From the NCBI GenBank assembly GCA_035630195.1, contig DASQLD010000468.1, positions 1-11,445 on the forward strand: a stretch of DNA of 11,445 nt, given 5' to 3'. Source of the stretch: DASQDN01 sp035630195. GTDB taxonomy: Bacteria; Acidobacteriota; Terriglobia; Bryobacterales; Bryobacteraceae. Positions 1 to 7,106 of this stretch are shown one piece after another. The position numbers and the translations under genes are program-made. Positions within the stretch are counted from its first letter, which is position 1; each line of letters opens with the position of its first letter. A model generated the notes under the pieces. It saw nothing but the letters and a program-made list of their open reading frames with translations. It was not told the DNA's origin and ran no database searches.

Positions 1-303
1 AGTCTGTTTGCGGCGGATGTCAGCGGTAAGTGGACGGGTGAGGTTCCCGCCCGAGACGGCCAAGTGAACGCCACCTTTGTTTTCAAAGTGGATGGCGATA
101 AGCTGACGGGAACAATGACAGGACCCCAAGGCGAAGTTCCACTCCAGGAAGGCAAGATCGCCGGCGATAAGATCTCGTTCAGCACCACTGGTGCGAATGC
201 CAAGATACTGTTCGAGGGAACGGCTTCGGGAGATCAGCTCAAGATGACGCGCACGCGCGAGGGTGGCCAGGCTCGTGAGTTTACACTCAAGCGGGCTCAA
301 TAG
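1..303 (+). CDS. Small exported protein, 5'-truncated by window edge (paralogue of the 10076-10477 product)
   Basis: The reading frame is open from base 1, so the gene begins upstream; 100 residues are visible before the TAG at 301-303. The first visible residues, SLFAADVSGKWTG, look like the end of a signal peptide followed by the mature N-terminus, so only about 10-15 residues are probably missing. The rest alternates short beta-type segments: GDKLTGTMTG, then EGKIAGDKISF, then FEGTASGDQLKMTR, ending in FTLKRAQ. The protein at 10076-10477 (-) has the same order (ADLSGIWVG, LEGKLYG, REGQVTGDEISF, FTGVLKGGELELTR, FKLKR), so the two are paralogues. I infer a small periplasmic beta-sandwich or beta-barrel domain; its function is unknown. 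A GTG at 64 could be called as a start by software, but this would cut off the conserved ADVSGKWTG segment. Confidence 0.8.
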   Translation, partial: SLFAADVSGKWTGEVPARDGQVNATFVFKVDGDKLTGTMTGPQGEVPLQEGKIAGDKISFSTTGANAKILFEGTASGDQLKMTRTREGGQAREFTLKRAQ

Positions 304-1723
304 AACCCCCGGCTGGCTGATTATCGTAGCCGCGATCAATCTTGCGCCGGCTCGAGCGGCAGACTGGCCCCAGTTCCGCGGTCCCAACGCAGCGGGTGTA
401 AGTGACGAAGCAAATCTCCCGGAGAAATTCGGACCCGATACGAGCGTTGTTTGGAAAACTTCGCTCCCACCGGGCCATTCGTCTCCCTCCATCGCAGGCG
501 ACAAAATCTTCGTGACAGCTGTCGAAAACGACAAGCTGTTTACGATTGCGCTGGAACGTAAAACGGGGCGCATACTCTGGCGGCGTGAAGCGACTCGTCC
601 TCGTAAGCAAGTCATCGAACGTCCGGCGAACAGCCCTGTCTCGGCATCGCCCGTCAGTGATGGCCAGAACGTCTACGTGTTCTTTCAGGATTTCGGACTG
701 CTCGCGTACGGACCTGACGGCAACGAACTGTGGCGCATGCCGCTCGGGCCTTTCAACAATCCTTTCGGTCACGGCGCTTCTCCAATTCTTGCGGGTAGCA
801 CGCTCTTGATGAACTGCGATCAGGACATCGGATCATTTCTGCTGGCTTTGGATAAGAAAACCGGGCGGCAACTCTGGCGCACCCCGCGTCCGCACGCGCA
901 GCGTGGTTACGCGACACCAATCCTTTATCGCGCTAAGAACGGTACCGATCAGGTGGTTGTCGCCGGTTCGTACCGGCTGTCCGGATATGACTTGAAGACT
1001 GGGCGTGAAGTGTGGTGGATTCGCCGCCTTCCATGGCAAATCAAACCCACGCCGATCATCGCAAGCGATGTCATCTATTTCGTGACATACTCCGGCGAAT
1101 CCGATCCCGGCCAGCAGGAGAACGTCCCGTCATTTCAAGAAGCTCTCTCGAAACTGGATCAAAACAAGGATGCCAGGCTGTCGAAAAATGAGATCGAAGA
1201 TCCACGCATCAAAGGTCGCTTTGACGAATATCTCGATCTCGACGACACTGGCTTTCTCGAGGAGCGCGACTGGAACCAGTTTCGCGAGCGCCGTTTGGGG
1301 GAAAACGCGTTGTGGGCTTATCGTCTGGGCGGGGAAGGCGACCTGACAGACAATAGCTTCCTGTGGAAGCAATCGAAGACCCTGCCGAACGTTCCTTCTC
1401 CCTTGCTCTATAAGGGCATCCTGTATACGTTAAAGGAAGGCGGCATCCTGACTTCGTTTAATCCCCTCACAGGGGAGATCCTGAAGCAGGCGCGCATTCA
1501 AGGCGCGCTGGATGACTATTACGCTTCTCCGGTCGGAGTGGATGGTAAGCTCTATACAATTAGCGAGGGCGGAAAGGCTGCCGTGATCCGGGCCGGCGCA
1601 CAATGGGAAATCCTCGGCGTGAACGATATGAACGACGGGGTGAAAGCTACACCGGCGTTCGCCGACGGTAAACTCTATATCCGGACATACGGTATGCTGT
1701 ACTGTTTTGCCAGGAAAGACTGA
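263..1723 (+). CDS. Exported PQQ-like beta-propeller protein with an EF-hand pair
   Basis: Up to 486 residues. A hydrophobic segment (about residues 17-32, ending ARAADW) is a signal peptide, so the protein is exported. The mature protein opens with DWPQFRGPNAAGVS, typical of PQQ-binding-like (BamB/quinoprotein-type) propellers in Acidobacteria and Planctomycetes. Blade-type repeats follow, such as ALERKTGRILWRRE (96-109), ALDKKTGRQLWRT (195-207), GYDLKTGREVWW (241-252) and SFNPLTGEILKQ (398-409). Between blades, about residues 292-345, lie two EF-hand loops: D299-x-N-x-D-x-R-L-x3-E310 and D325-x-D-x-T-x-F-L-x3-D336, predicted to bind calcium. No quinone-dehydrogenase catalytic motifs were recognised, so a binding or scaffold role is more likely than an enzyme. 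The start is uncertain: no ATG precedes the signal peptide, and GTG at 263 or GTG at 275 (GAGGG at 259-263 upstream) are the candidates. Both overlap the preceding gene, suggesting translational coupling. Confidence 0.87.
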   Translation: MARLVSLHSSGLNRTPGWLIIVAAINLAPARAADWPQFRGPNAAGVSDEANLPEKFGPDTSVVWKTSLPPGHSSPSIAGDKIFVTAVENDKLFTIALERKTGRILWRREATRPRKQVIERPANSPVSASPVSDGQNVYVFFQDFGLLAYGPDGNELWRMPLGPFNNPFGHGASPILAGSTLLMNCDQDIGSFLLALDKKTGRQLWRTPRPHAQRGYATPILYRAKNGTDQVVVAGSYRLSGYDLKTGREVWWIRRLPWQIKPTPIIASDVIYFVTYSGESDPGQQENVPSFQEALSKLDQNKDARLSKNEIEDPRIKGRFDEYLDLDDTGFLEERDWNQFRERRLGENALWAYRLGGEGDLTDNSFLWKQSKTLPNVPSPLLYKGILYTLKEGGILTSFNPLTGEILKQARIQGALDDYYASPVGVDGKLYTISEGGKAAVIRAGAQWEILGVNDMNDGVKATPAFADGKLYIRTYGMLYCFARKD

Positions 1724-1768
1724 AAGCCGAATCGATCCCTCGCGCCAAGTCATCACCAATCTCAGAAG

Positions 1769-2872
1769 ATGATCCAGACCGATTACCCATCCGCCAGAAC
1801 GGCGGCCCAACGGGTGGTTTCGCATCTCACCGCCTCGGAAGAACTGCCCGACGTTGACGTCATCGAAGCGATGATTCACGCGGCGTTTTGGACCAGTTTG
1901 CGACGGGAAGAGGGCCACACTCCGAAGGTCTCACTCGCCTTTGTCCCACCCACTCTGACACCGACAGCGATGATCTTCGATCGGCCGATCTCCTTTGAGG
2001 CGCTGCCTCTGACGAGGGTAGGCGTGGCCGTGGAACGACCCGGTCTTCACCTTGGTGTCTGGCGGGAAGGCGACGAGCTTTTTGTCTGGGGCGCGACGAG
2101 AACGTTGCCGCCTTGCTGCTTTGTTCTGGAGGTGATTGCGCCTGGACTTCTGATCATCAAGCAGAGCCGGGGCGAGGACTCCGGGAAGTTCATCAACGTT
2201 GCCGTGCTGGAGGCCGATCAGATCAAGGTAATCGATCAGCAAGCGGCTACTGTACCGGACTGCCCGGCGCTACTAACGTCTCTGCTTGGACTCGAATCGC
2301 AGTTTGCCTCTAGTCACTCCGTAAACGTGCTGATCCAACTCGCGGTTTCAACGCGGGCGCACGGTCGAGGCGGCACTCTCCTGGTTGTTCCCACAGGGGC
2401 AGAGAAGTGGAGGCAATCGATCCTGGCGCCGATTACGTATTCGGTGGCGCCGGCTTTTTCGGGCCTCGCAGACCTGATGCAGCAGGATCCGAACGAGCGA
2501 CCCAGAAGTCGCTGGCGAGATGCGCTCCGCCAAGCCGTCGATGCCATTGCAGGACTTACCGCCGTCGATGGGGCGAAGATCATTACCGATCGTTACGAGC
2601 TACTGGCATTTGGGGCCAAGATAGTCAGGCGGACGGAAAGGCCGCTAATCGACAAAGTTATTGTGACCGAGCCTATCGAGGGCGCGAGCGCAATGATCAT
2701 TGAGCCTGCGCAACTCGGCGGAACCCGACACCTCTCCGCCGCGCAATTCGTACACGATCAGCAGGACGCGATTGCTTTAGTTGCGTCGCAGGATGGCCGG
2801 TTCACCGTGTTCGCGTGGTCCCCGTGCGAAGGAATGGTTCATGCGCACCGCATTGAGACTCTGCTTCTGTGA
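1769..2872 (+). CDS. Diadenylate-cyclase-like (DAC/DisA_N-type) domain protein with N-terminal sensor-like domain
   Basis: 367 residues, no signal peptide or membrane segment, so cytoplasmic. The C-terminal half (about 185-367) matches the DAC domain of c-di-AMP synthases in order: HGRGGTLLVVP (199-208), VDGAKII (266-272, with the DGA signature D267-G268-A269), GGTRH (317-321, the GTRH part of GTRHR), then DAIALVASQDGRFTVF (333-348), which takes the place of the SEE-type strand. Two sites differ from active DAC enzymes: the final Arg of GTRHR is Leu322, and the acidic SEE motif is S340-Q-D-G. Activity is therefore uncertain; it may make c-di-AMP, use another nucleotide, or only bind one. Residues 1-180 are a separate domain. 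From memory they resemble the DAC-associated sensor families named DACN* (such as DACNV), but I could not test this. The ATG is 45 bp after the propeller gene, with only a weak ribosome site. The gene is probably co-transcribed with the propeller, and its stop lies 9 bp from the convergent sialidase-like gene. Confidence 0.8.
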   Translation: MIQTDYPSARTAAQRVVSHLTASEELPDVDVIEAMIHAAFWTSLRREEGHTPKVSLAFVPPTLTPTAMIFDRPISFEALPLTRVGVAVERPGLHLGVWREGDELFVWGATRTLPPCCFVLEVIAPGLLIIKQSRGEDSGKFINVAVLEADQIKVIDQQAATVPDCPALLTSLLGLESQFASSHSVNVLIQLAVSTRAHGRGGTLLVVPTGAEKWRQSILAPITYSVAPAFSGLADLMQQDPNERPRSRWRDALRQAVDAIAGLTAVDGAKIITDRYELLAFGAKIVRRTERPLIDKVIVTEPIEGASAMIIEPAQLGGTRHLSAAQFVHDQQDAIALVASQDGRFTVFAWSPCEGMVHAHRIETLLL

Positions 2873-2881
2873 TGCGCGGGC

Positions 2882-3976
2882 TCACTGCTTCGAAACGCTC
2901 CACACCACTACCTTCGCCTTCGCGCTTTCCGGCGCCTTTGCCGCGTCATCGACCTGGTAGTACATAGTCACGACGCGGCCGGGAGTGACCTCAATAGAAC
3001 TTGGGTATCCGCAGTCGACATTCGGAGCATCTGCTGCCAGATGGATGTGATCATTTGGAGTCCATGTAACGCCGCCATCGGAACTAATCAGCGCATGAAC
3101 CCCACGCGGCGGATTCCGTTGCCCGAACGTCATCAATAAACGACCATCCCGCAATTGGATCAGATCGGCGGGATGCTCTGCATTCTTCGTCACGGCGACG
3201 GGAACGCTCCACGTGCGGCCACCGTCTCGCGATCGCGATACCTGCAGAAAGCCCGCTCGCGATGTTCGCACTGCGGCGATCACGGTCTGATCCGCAAGAA
3301 CTGCTAGAGCCGTTTCATTCCCGTCGATTTGGATCAACGAAGGGTCGCCCCAGGTGGCGCCGCTGTCCTTCGACCGGTAAAGCCAACTTTGGAATTGCTG
3401 TTTGCCATCGGCTGAGTTTACTTCGTAATAGACCGCCATCAACACCGTTCCGTCAGCGGTCTGCACGATTTTTCCATAGGGCGAAACCGCCGCGGATAGC
3501 GCTTCCGCTTTCGGAGGCTTGGCTGTGTTAGGAATCTTTTCCCCTTTGGTCCAAGTCTTCCCCTTATCCGCCGACCTCATCAGGTAGACGCCGTCGAACA
3601 CGCGCTCGGCCCGATTAGCCGAAAGCTTGGCGCCCGTGTGGTCGTAGCCGCTCAGCACGCAGTATGCGAGCAGAAGCGTTCCGTCGCGCAATTGGCCGAA
3701 AGCAGGGTTCCTGTCGTCCTCTGGGCCATCGACCAGCGTTTGCGGCTTCGTCCAGGATCTTCCGCTATCCGTGGACGTCGTCCATTCGAGCCTGCCTCCT
3801 CGACCGATGTGAGCCGCGCCACCACGAAACACGGAGGCCAGCCGGCCGTCTTTCAGTTGAATCAGCACAGGGAAATATCCGGCGCCTTCAACTATCGTCG
3901 TGGTTGCTTTTTCCTGCGCGTCCGCGAGCGCTAACAAACCGATCGCCAAAGTGGGGATAACTAGAAAACGAGCCAA
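2882..3976 (-). CDS. Exported sialidase-like (BNR/Asp-box) beta-propeller protein
   Basis: 364 residues. Residues 1-20 (ending LALADA) form a signal peptide, so the product is periplasmic or secreted. Five Asp boxes (S-x-D-x-G-x-T/S-W) are seen at 68-75, 135-142, 202-209, 249-256 and 298-305, the hallmark of six-bladed sialidase or neuraminidase propellers. Candidate functional residues include R237 in AAVRTSR, R287 in FGQRNPPRG, and the late CGYPSSIE segment (322-329). A standard FRIP motif near the N-terminus is absent (GYFPVLIQL occurs instead), so hydrolysis of sialic acid is not assured; another glycan or plain binding is possible. The start is TTG at 3974-3976, chosen because AGGAGA at 3981-3986 lies just upstream and the signal peptide begins there. 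It follows the 4008-4751 gene by 31 bp on the same strand and is probably co-transcribed with it. Confidence 0.85.
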   Translation of the reverse strand: MARFLVIPTLAIGLLALADAQEKATTTIVEGAGYFPVLIQLKDGRLASVFRGGAAHIGRGGRLEWTTSTDSGRSWTKPQTLVDGPEDDRNPAFGQLRDGTLLLAYCVLSGYDHTGAKLSANRAERVFDGVYLMRSADKGKTWTKGEKIPNTAKPPKAEALSAAVSPYGKIVQTADGTVLMAVYYEVNSADGKQQFQSWLYRSKDSGATWGDPSLIQIDGNETALAVLADQTVIAAVRTSRAGFLQVSRSRDGGRTWSVPVAVTKNAEHPADLIQLRDGRLLMTFGQRNPPRGVHALISSDGGVTWTPNDHIHLAADAPNVDCGYPSSIEVTPGRVVTMYYQVDDAAKAPESAKAKVVVWSVSKQ

Positions 3977-3980
3977 AGAA

Positions 3981-3986
3981 TCTCCT
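3981..3986 (-). promoter_or_regulatory. Strong Shine-Dalgarno site (AGGAGA) that sets a TTG start
   Basis: Read on the minus strand the sequence is AGGAGA, then TTCT, then the TTG start codon at 3976. The spacing is within the usual range, and no ATG or GTG in this frame lies between the site and the signal peptide. This supports TTG as the real start of the sialidase-like gene. Confidence 0.7.
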
Positions 3987-4007
3987 AGCTCGATAGTATG
4001 TGATGTC

Positions 4008-4751
4008 TTAAGGCGCGTTAACCGGACGAACCGCCGCCAGCCGATCCACCGCGATCGATCGTGTGATCGCTATCTCAACTGCCGTGCCCGTAACAAACGT
4101 AACGTCGCTCCCGCGCGCCAGTATTCCGATCAAGGTTCCTGCGGCGACTCCCGCGAGTCCCCCGACACCAAAACCGCGAATCGACGGCTGCGCCGCGGCG
4201 CCTGCGAGTGCTCCTATTTGCCCGCCAAGGGAAGCGGCCTGCCCTGCGCGTTCGAGGTCCTTCCCTTTCTCGGCATCGTGCTTTACCGTGCCCGGTTCCC
4301 TCACGTTAGTCCCGGTGTCACCGGGAATCTGGTCGATGGACGCGGCAATATCCAACATGTATCCATTCGGATAAATCATCTTGGTCAGATGAAACTGAAG
4401 TTCCGCAGTGCCTTTTATACGTCCGGCCCGCTTCACGGTATCGACTTCGCCCTGAACCCACGTACCAGCAGGTATGACGATGTTCCCTTCAATGACGATC
4501 GGGAATGTGGTCTGCGCGTAAATCGGATCTCCTGGTTTCGCGCCTTTCGTGGAGACGGGCTGTTGTAGTTGGAGTGGGATCCGGGTTCCCGAGGGAACGG
4601 TCAGAATCGGTTCCCGGCTCGGCGGTTTTGGCGGTAGAGCTTCCGGTCGTCGTTTGAGTTGCGGTTCAGTCGTCGCAGGCGTCTCGGCCGGAGCCTGTGC
4701 GGCTGCGGCTGCAGCGATAAGAATAAACGCGATTGATTCGCGGAAGACCAT
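4008..4751 (-). CDS. Exported protein with VirB10/TrbI-like sequence features and a Gly/Ala-rich segment
   Basis: 247 residues. Residues 1-20 form a short Ala-rich signal peptide, followed by a Pro-rich linker (21-48). The core starts with VPSGTRIPLQLQQPVST (52-68), GDPIYAQTTFPI (74-85) and IPAGTWVQGEVDTVKR (93-108), then LTKMIYPNGYMLDI (122-135). This order recalls the beta-barrel domain of VirB10/TrbI-type proteins, which carry an IPAGT-like motif. A Gly/Ala-rich stretch (about 174-213) resembles a glycine zipper that may associate with membrane, followed by SDVTFVTGTAVEIAI (215-229). No other type IV secretion genes are present, so I do not call it a conjugation protein; it looks like a stand-alone envelope protein. 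It lies 31 bp upstream of the sialidase-like gene and is divergent from the HEAT genes. There is no clear ribosome site before the ATG. Confidence 0.78.
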   Translation of the reverse strand: MVFRESIAFILIAAAAAAQAPAETPATTEPQLKRRPEALPPKPPSREPILTVPSGTRIPLQLQQPVSTKGAKPGDPIYAQTTFPIVIEGNIVIPAGTWVQGEVDTVKRAGRIKGTAELQFHLTKMIYPNGYMLDIAASIDQIPGDTGTNVREPGTVKHDAEKGKDLERAGQAASLGGQIGALAGAAAQPSIRGFGVGGLAGVAAGTLIGILARGSDVTFVTGTAVEIAITRSIAVDRLAAVRPVNAP

Positions 4752-4760
4752 ACGGATCGC

Positions 4761-4766
4761 ATTCTA
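4761..4766 (-). promoter_or_regulatory. Possible -10 box (TAGAAT) for the VirB10-like gene, giving a nearly leaderless mRNA
   Basis: On the minus strand TAGAAT (5 of 6 to TATAAT) lies 9 bp before the ATG at 4751. Transcription would start only a few bases before the start codon, which fits the absence of a Shine-Dalgarno site. I found no convincing -35 at the proper distance, so this is tentative. Confidence 0.3.
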
Positions 4767-4842
4767 CACCCTCGATCTTTGTCCCAGTTCGGCTAACCGA
4801 TGCGCGCCGGCGCAGTCCAAAGTTCGAAAGGAATTATTCACT

Positions 4843-5958
4843 ATGATGCTCAGGCGTGGTTTTGGGTTGCTCGCATTGACAGTGGCAACGATGTTTGCTC
4901 AAAAATTCGAGTTTGAGATCGATACCGCGAAGATCGAAGCTGCTGCGGCAGAGGCGGCGATGGTAGCGCAGCGGCACAAGGACTTCAGTGGCGAAATCGC
5001 GCATGCCATGTCCATTGCTAAGGATGCATGGAGCATCGATAAAGCCAATCTGGCCTTTCAGATGAAGGAGATGACGAAGCCCTTCTTCTACCAGGGCGGC
5101 AACACCGGTGGGGGCAATCTTACGGCGGACGAAGAACTTAAGGTAATGGCGATTGACGGTTTGATGGAAAGCGATTCCGATCGCGCCATTCCCCTCGTCG
5201 ACAAGCTGCTGCAGAATCCGCAGGCGTCCCTCCGCCTGCGAATGCGTGCGTTGCAGGCGCTAGGCCGCAGCAACTCGACGAAGGCGCGGGAAATCGTCGT
5301 TCGAGTTGCCAAGGACGGATCGAACCCCGAGCTTCAGTCGCGAGCGCTGCAATTTCTGGGATCCCGGGACGGCGCCCAGAACAAAGCTCTGCTGAATGAA
5401 ATCTACAGCTCCGCTGCCAGCGTAGACGTCAAGCGCCAGGTTCTTCGCAGTTGGGGCGGTATGGATGCGAAGGCCGAGATCCTGAAGGTCGCCAAGTCAG
5501 AACCGAACGTCGAGCTTCGTGGGGCTGCCATCAATCAACTGGCGGGAATGCGGGCAAGCGCGGAGTTAGCTGCGCTTTACAACGCAGAGAGTTCGGTGGA
5601 AATCCGTGAACGGCTGATCCGTGCGCTCGCTGGATCGGGTGATTGGCAGAAGTTGATCGAGATCGCAAAGACGGAAAAGAACGAAGAACTCCGGAACCGC
5701 GCGATCCAGCATCTAGGATCGGTGAAATCTGCTGAAGCCTCAGCAGCCTTGGTGGCGATGTATAGTTCTGTGACCGAAGCTTCGACGCGCAACGCCATTC
5801 TCCGCGCTCTTTCGCATCAACAAGGGAATGCCAGGCAACTAATCGCCTTGGCGCGCAAGGAGACCAATCCTGAACTCAAACGGGCTGCGCTCCAGCAGCT
5901 TTCACGAATGAAGGGCGACGAAGTTACTACCTACCTGATGGAACTGCTCGAAAAGTAA
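4843..5958 (+). CDS. Exported HEAT-repeat protein (first of a tandem pair)
   Basis: 371 residues from ATG 4843; a second ATG at 4846 is also usable. The start is chosen for AAAGGA at 4827-4832 and for the signal peptide that follows (RRGFGLLALTVATMFAQ, 4-20). The frame stays open further upstream, but that part overlaps the divergent gene and reads as non-coding. Residues 21-95 are a mostly helical leader with an Ala-rich patch and a GGNTGGGN linker. After this come about eight HEAT units with recurring helices at 131 (RLRMRALQALGR), 163, 195, 224, 253 (EIRERLIRALAG), 282 (ELRNRAIQHLGS), 314 and 344, a period of 29-32 residues. HEAT arrays form a curved scaffold for protein binding; no catalytic motif is seen, and the partner is unknown. 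It ends 13 bp before a second exported HEAT gene, so the two are almost certainly one operon. Confidence 0.88.
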   Translation: MMLRRGFGLLALTVATMFAQKFEFEIDTAKIEAAAAEAAMVAQRHKDFSGEIAHAMSIAKDAWSIDKANLAFQMKEMTKPFFYQGGNTGGGNLTADEELKVMAIDGLMESDSDRAIPLVDKLLQNPQASLRLRMRALQALGRSNSTKAREIVVRVAKDGSNPELQSRALQFLGSRDGAQNKALLNEIYSSAASVDVKRQVLRSWGGMDAKAEILKVAKSEPNVELRGAAINQLAGMRASAELAALYNAESSVEIRERLIRALAGSGDWQKLIEIAKTEKNEELRNRAIQHLGSVKSAEASAALVAMYSSVTEASTRNAILRALSHQQGNARQLIALARKETNPELKRAALQQLSRMKGDEVTTYLMELLEK

Positions 5959-5971
5959 ACGGGAGATTCCA

Positions 5972-7021
5972 ATGATCCGACATCTGACTCTGCTAGGCGC
6001 ATTTGGCGCATTCCTGTATGCCCAGCAGCCGCCGATCACGAACGCGGATCTACGGCAGGCTTCGGCCTCAAGTGGCCTCGAGTCCGCCATTGCGAAGTCG
6101 GTGGCAAATCTCAAAGGCGCCGGGTGGATTGGCTACGCAGTCCCTGCGATCCCCGGCGATCACAACAGTTGCTGTTGGAACGATAACGGCCGGGGATGCG
6201 GTCTGGAGGGTCAACGGCGAGTAGAGGCGGTCGCAGGCGCCCAGACTCCCGTGCGCCTCGAAGGTCCATCCCATGTCGTCATTTTGCTGCGCTTTGAGCA
6301 GGGGACGTCGGACAAACTGCGGGTGTTTTCTCCGGATTGTCCCCTTGATGCTGGCGGTCTTCCATTCTATTGGCTGTCGAATGTAAAGCCGGCAGAAAGT
6401 GTAGCAACGCTGACGAACTGGGCGGCGCGCCAACAGGAAAATACCGCCAGAAACCAGAGATCCGAATCCGCAGTACATGCGATCGCTATGCATGCCGGAC
6501 CGGAGGCCCAAGCCGCGCTGCTCAAGTTTGCCGAGCCTTCACAAATCGAATCGACGCGGAAATCGGCGCTGTTCTGGCTAGCCAATTTCCGCGGTAAAGC
6601 CGGCTATGAGGTAGTCAGCAAGGTAGTTCGTGAAGACACTTCAGACAAAATGCGCGAACATGCCATCTTCGCTCTCACCCAAAGCAAGGAGCCGGAGGCG
6701 ATTCCAACGATCATTCGGGTCGCGAAAGAAGACAAGTCGCCAAAGGTGCGGAGTCAGGCCCTCTTCTGGCTGGGCCAGAAGGTGTCGAAACCGGCTTCGG
6801 AAGCCATCAACGAAGCGATTGAACGCGATCCCGACACCGAGGTCAAGAAGAAGGCACTCTTCGCCCTCAGCCAGCTTCCGAAGGACGAAGGCGTGCCGCG
6901 ATTGATCCAGATCGCCCGCAATCACTCAAATCCTGTAGTCCGCAAGCAAGCGATGTTCTGGCTCGGACAATCCCACGACCCGCGGGCGGTCGACTTCTTC
7001 GAGCAGATTCTTATCAAATAG
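5972..7021 (+). CDS. Exported HEAT-repeat protein with an N-terminal Cys-containing domain (second of the pair)
   Basis: 349 residues. The ATG is preceded by GGGAG at 5961-5965, 6 bp away. A signal peptide (1-17, ending FLYA before QQPP) shows export. The N-terminal domain (about 20-140) holds WIGYAVPAIPG (52-62) followed by C67-C68, C76 and C123; because the protein is exported these may form disulfides or bind metal. The C-terminal part is a regular HEAT array of five units at 194, 226, 258, 290 and 322, each exactly 32 residues apart, with consensus (K/E)xRxxAxFWLGQ. Such arrays bind proteins; no enzyme motif is visible. The gene lies 13 bp after the first HEAT gene. In Acidobacteria I recall similar pairs next to ECF sigma and anti-sigma genes, but none is present here. 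Confidence 0.87.
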   Translation: MIRHLTLLGAFGAFLYAQQPPITNADLRQASASSGLESAIAKSVANLKGAGWIGYAVPAIPGDHNSCCWNDNGRGCGLEGQRRVEAVAGAQTPVRLEGPSHVVILLRFEQGTSDKLRVFSPDCPLDAGGLPFYWLSNVKPAESVATLTNWAARQQENTARNQRSESAVHAIAMHAGPEAQAALLKFAEPSQIESTRKSALFWLANFRGKAGYEVVSKVVREDTSDKMREHAIFALTQSKEPEAIPTIIRVAKEDKSPKVRSQALFWLGQKVSKPASEAINEAIERDPDTEVKKKALFALSQLPKDEGVPRLIQIARNHSNPVVRKQAMFWLGQSHDPRAVDFFEQILIK

Positions 7022-7050
7022 CGCGAAACTACGAACATAATCGGATCTGG

Positions 7051-7083
7051 CGCGTATTGACATACAATCGCGCGTCGTACAAA
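7051..7083 (+). promoter_or_regulatory. Promoter-like region with inverted repeat upstream of the S9 peptidase gene
   Basis: A perfect -35 hexamer TTGACA lies at 7057-7062. A weak -10, TACAAA, follows at 7078-7083 with a short 15-bp spacer. The -35 sits inside an imperfect inverted repeat: CGCG(T)ATTG at 7051-7059 and CAATCGCG at 7065-7072, with a five-base loop and one bulged base. It could be an operator, so the S9 gene may be regulated separately from the HEAT pair. AGGAG at 7095-7099 lies 7 bp before the ATG. Confidence 0.45.
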
Positions 7084-7106
7084 CTCGACGCTACAGGAGC
7101 GACACC

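Noticed and set aside
3900..4568. Long plus-strand open frame of 222 codons opposite the sialidase-like and VirB10-like genes
   Set aside because: The minus-strand frames have signal peptides, family motifs and ordered repeats; this frame has Arg/Ser-rich sequence typical of an antisense shadow.
4549..4842. Upstream extension of the first HEAT gene frame to 4549
   Set aside because: It overlaps the divergent VirB10-like gene and lacks a coding look; AAAGGA plus a signal peptide at 4843 mark the true start.
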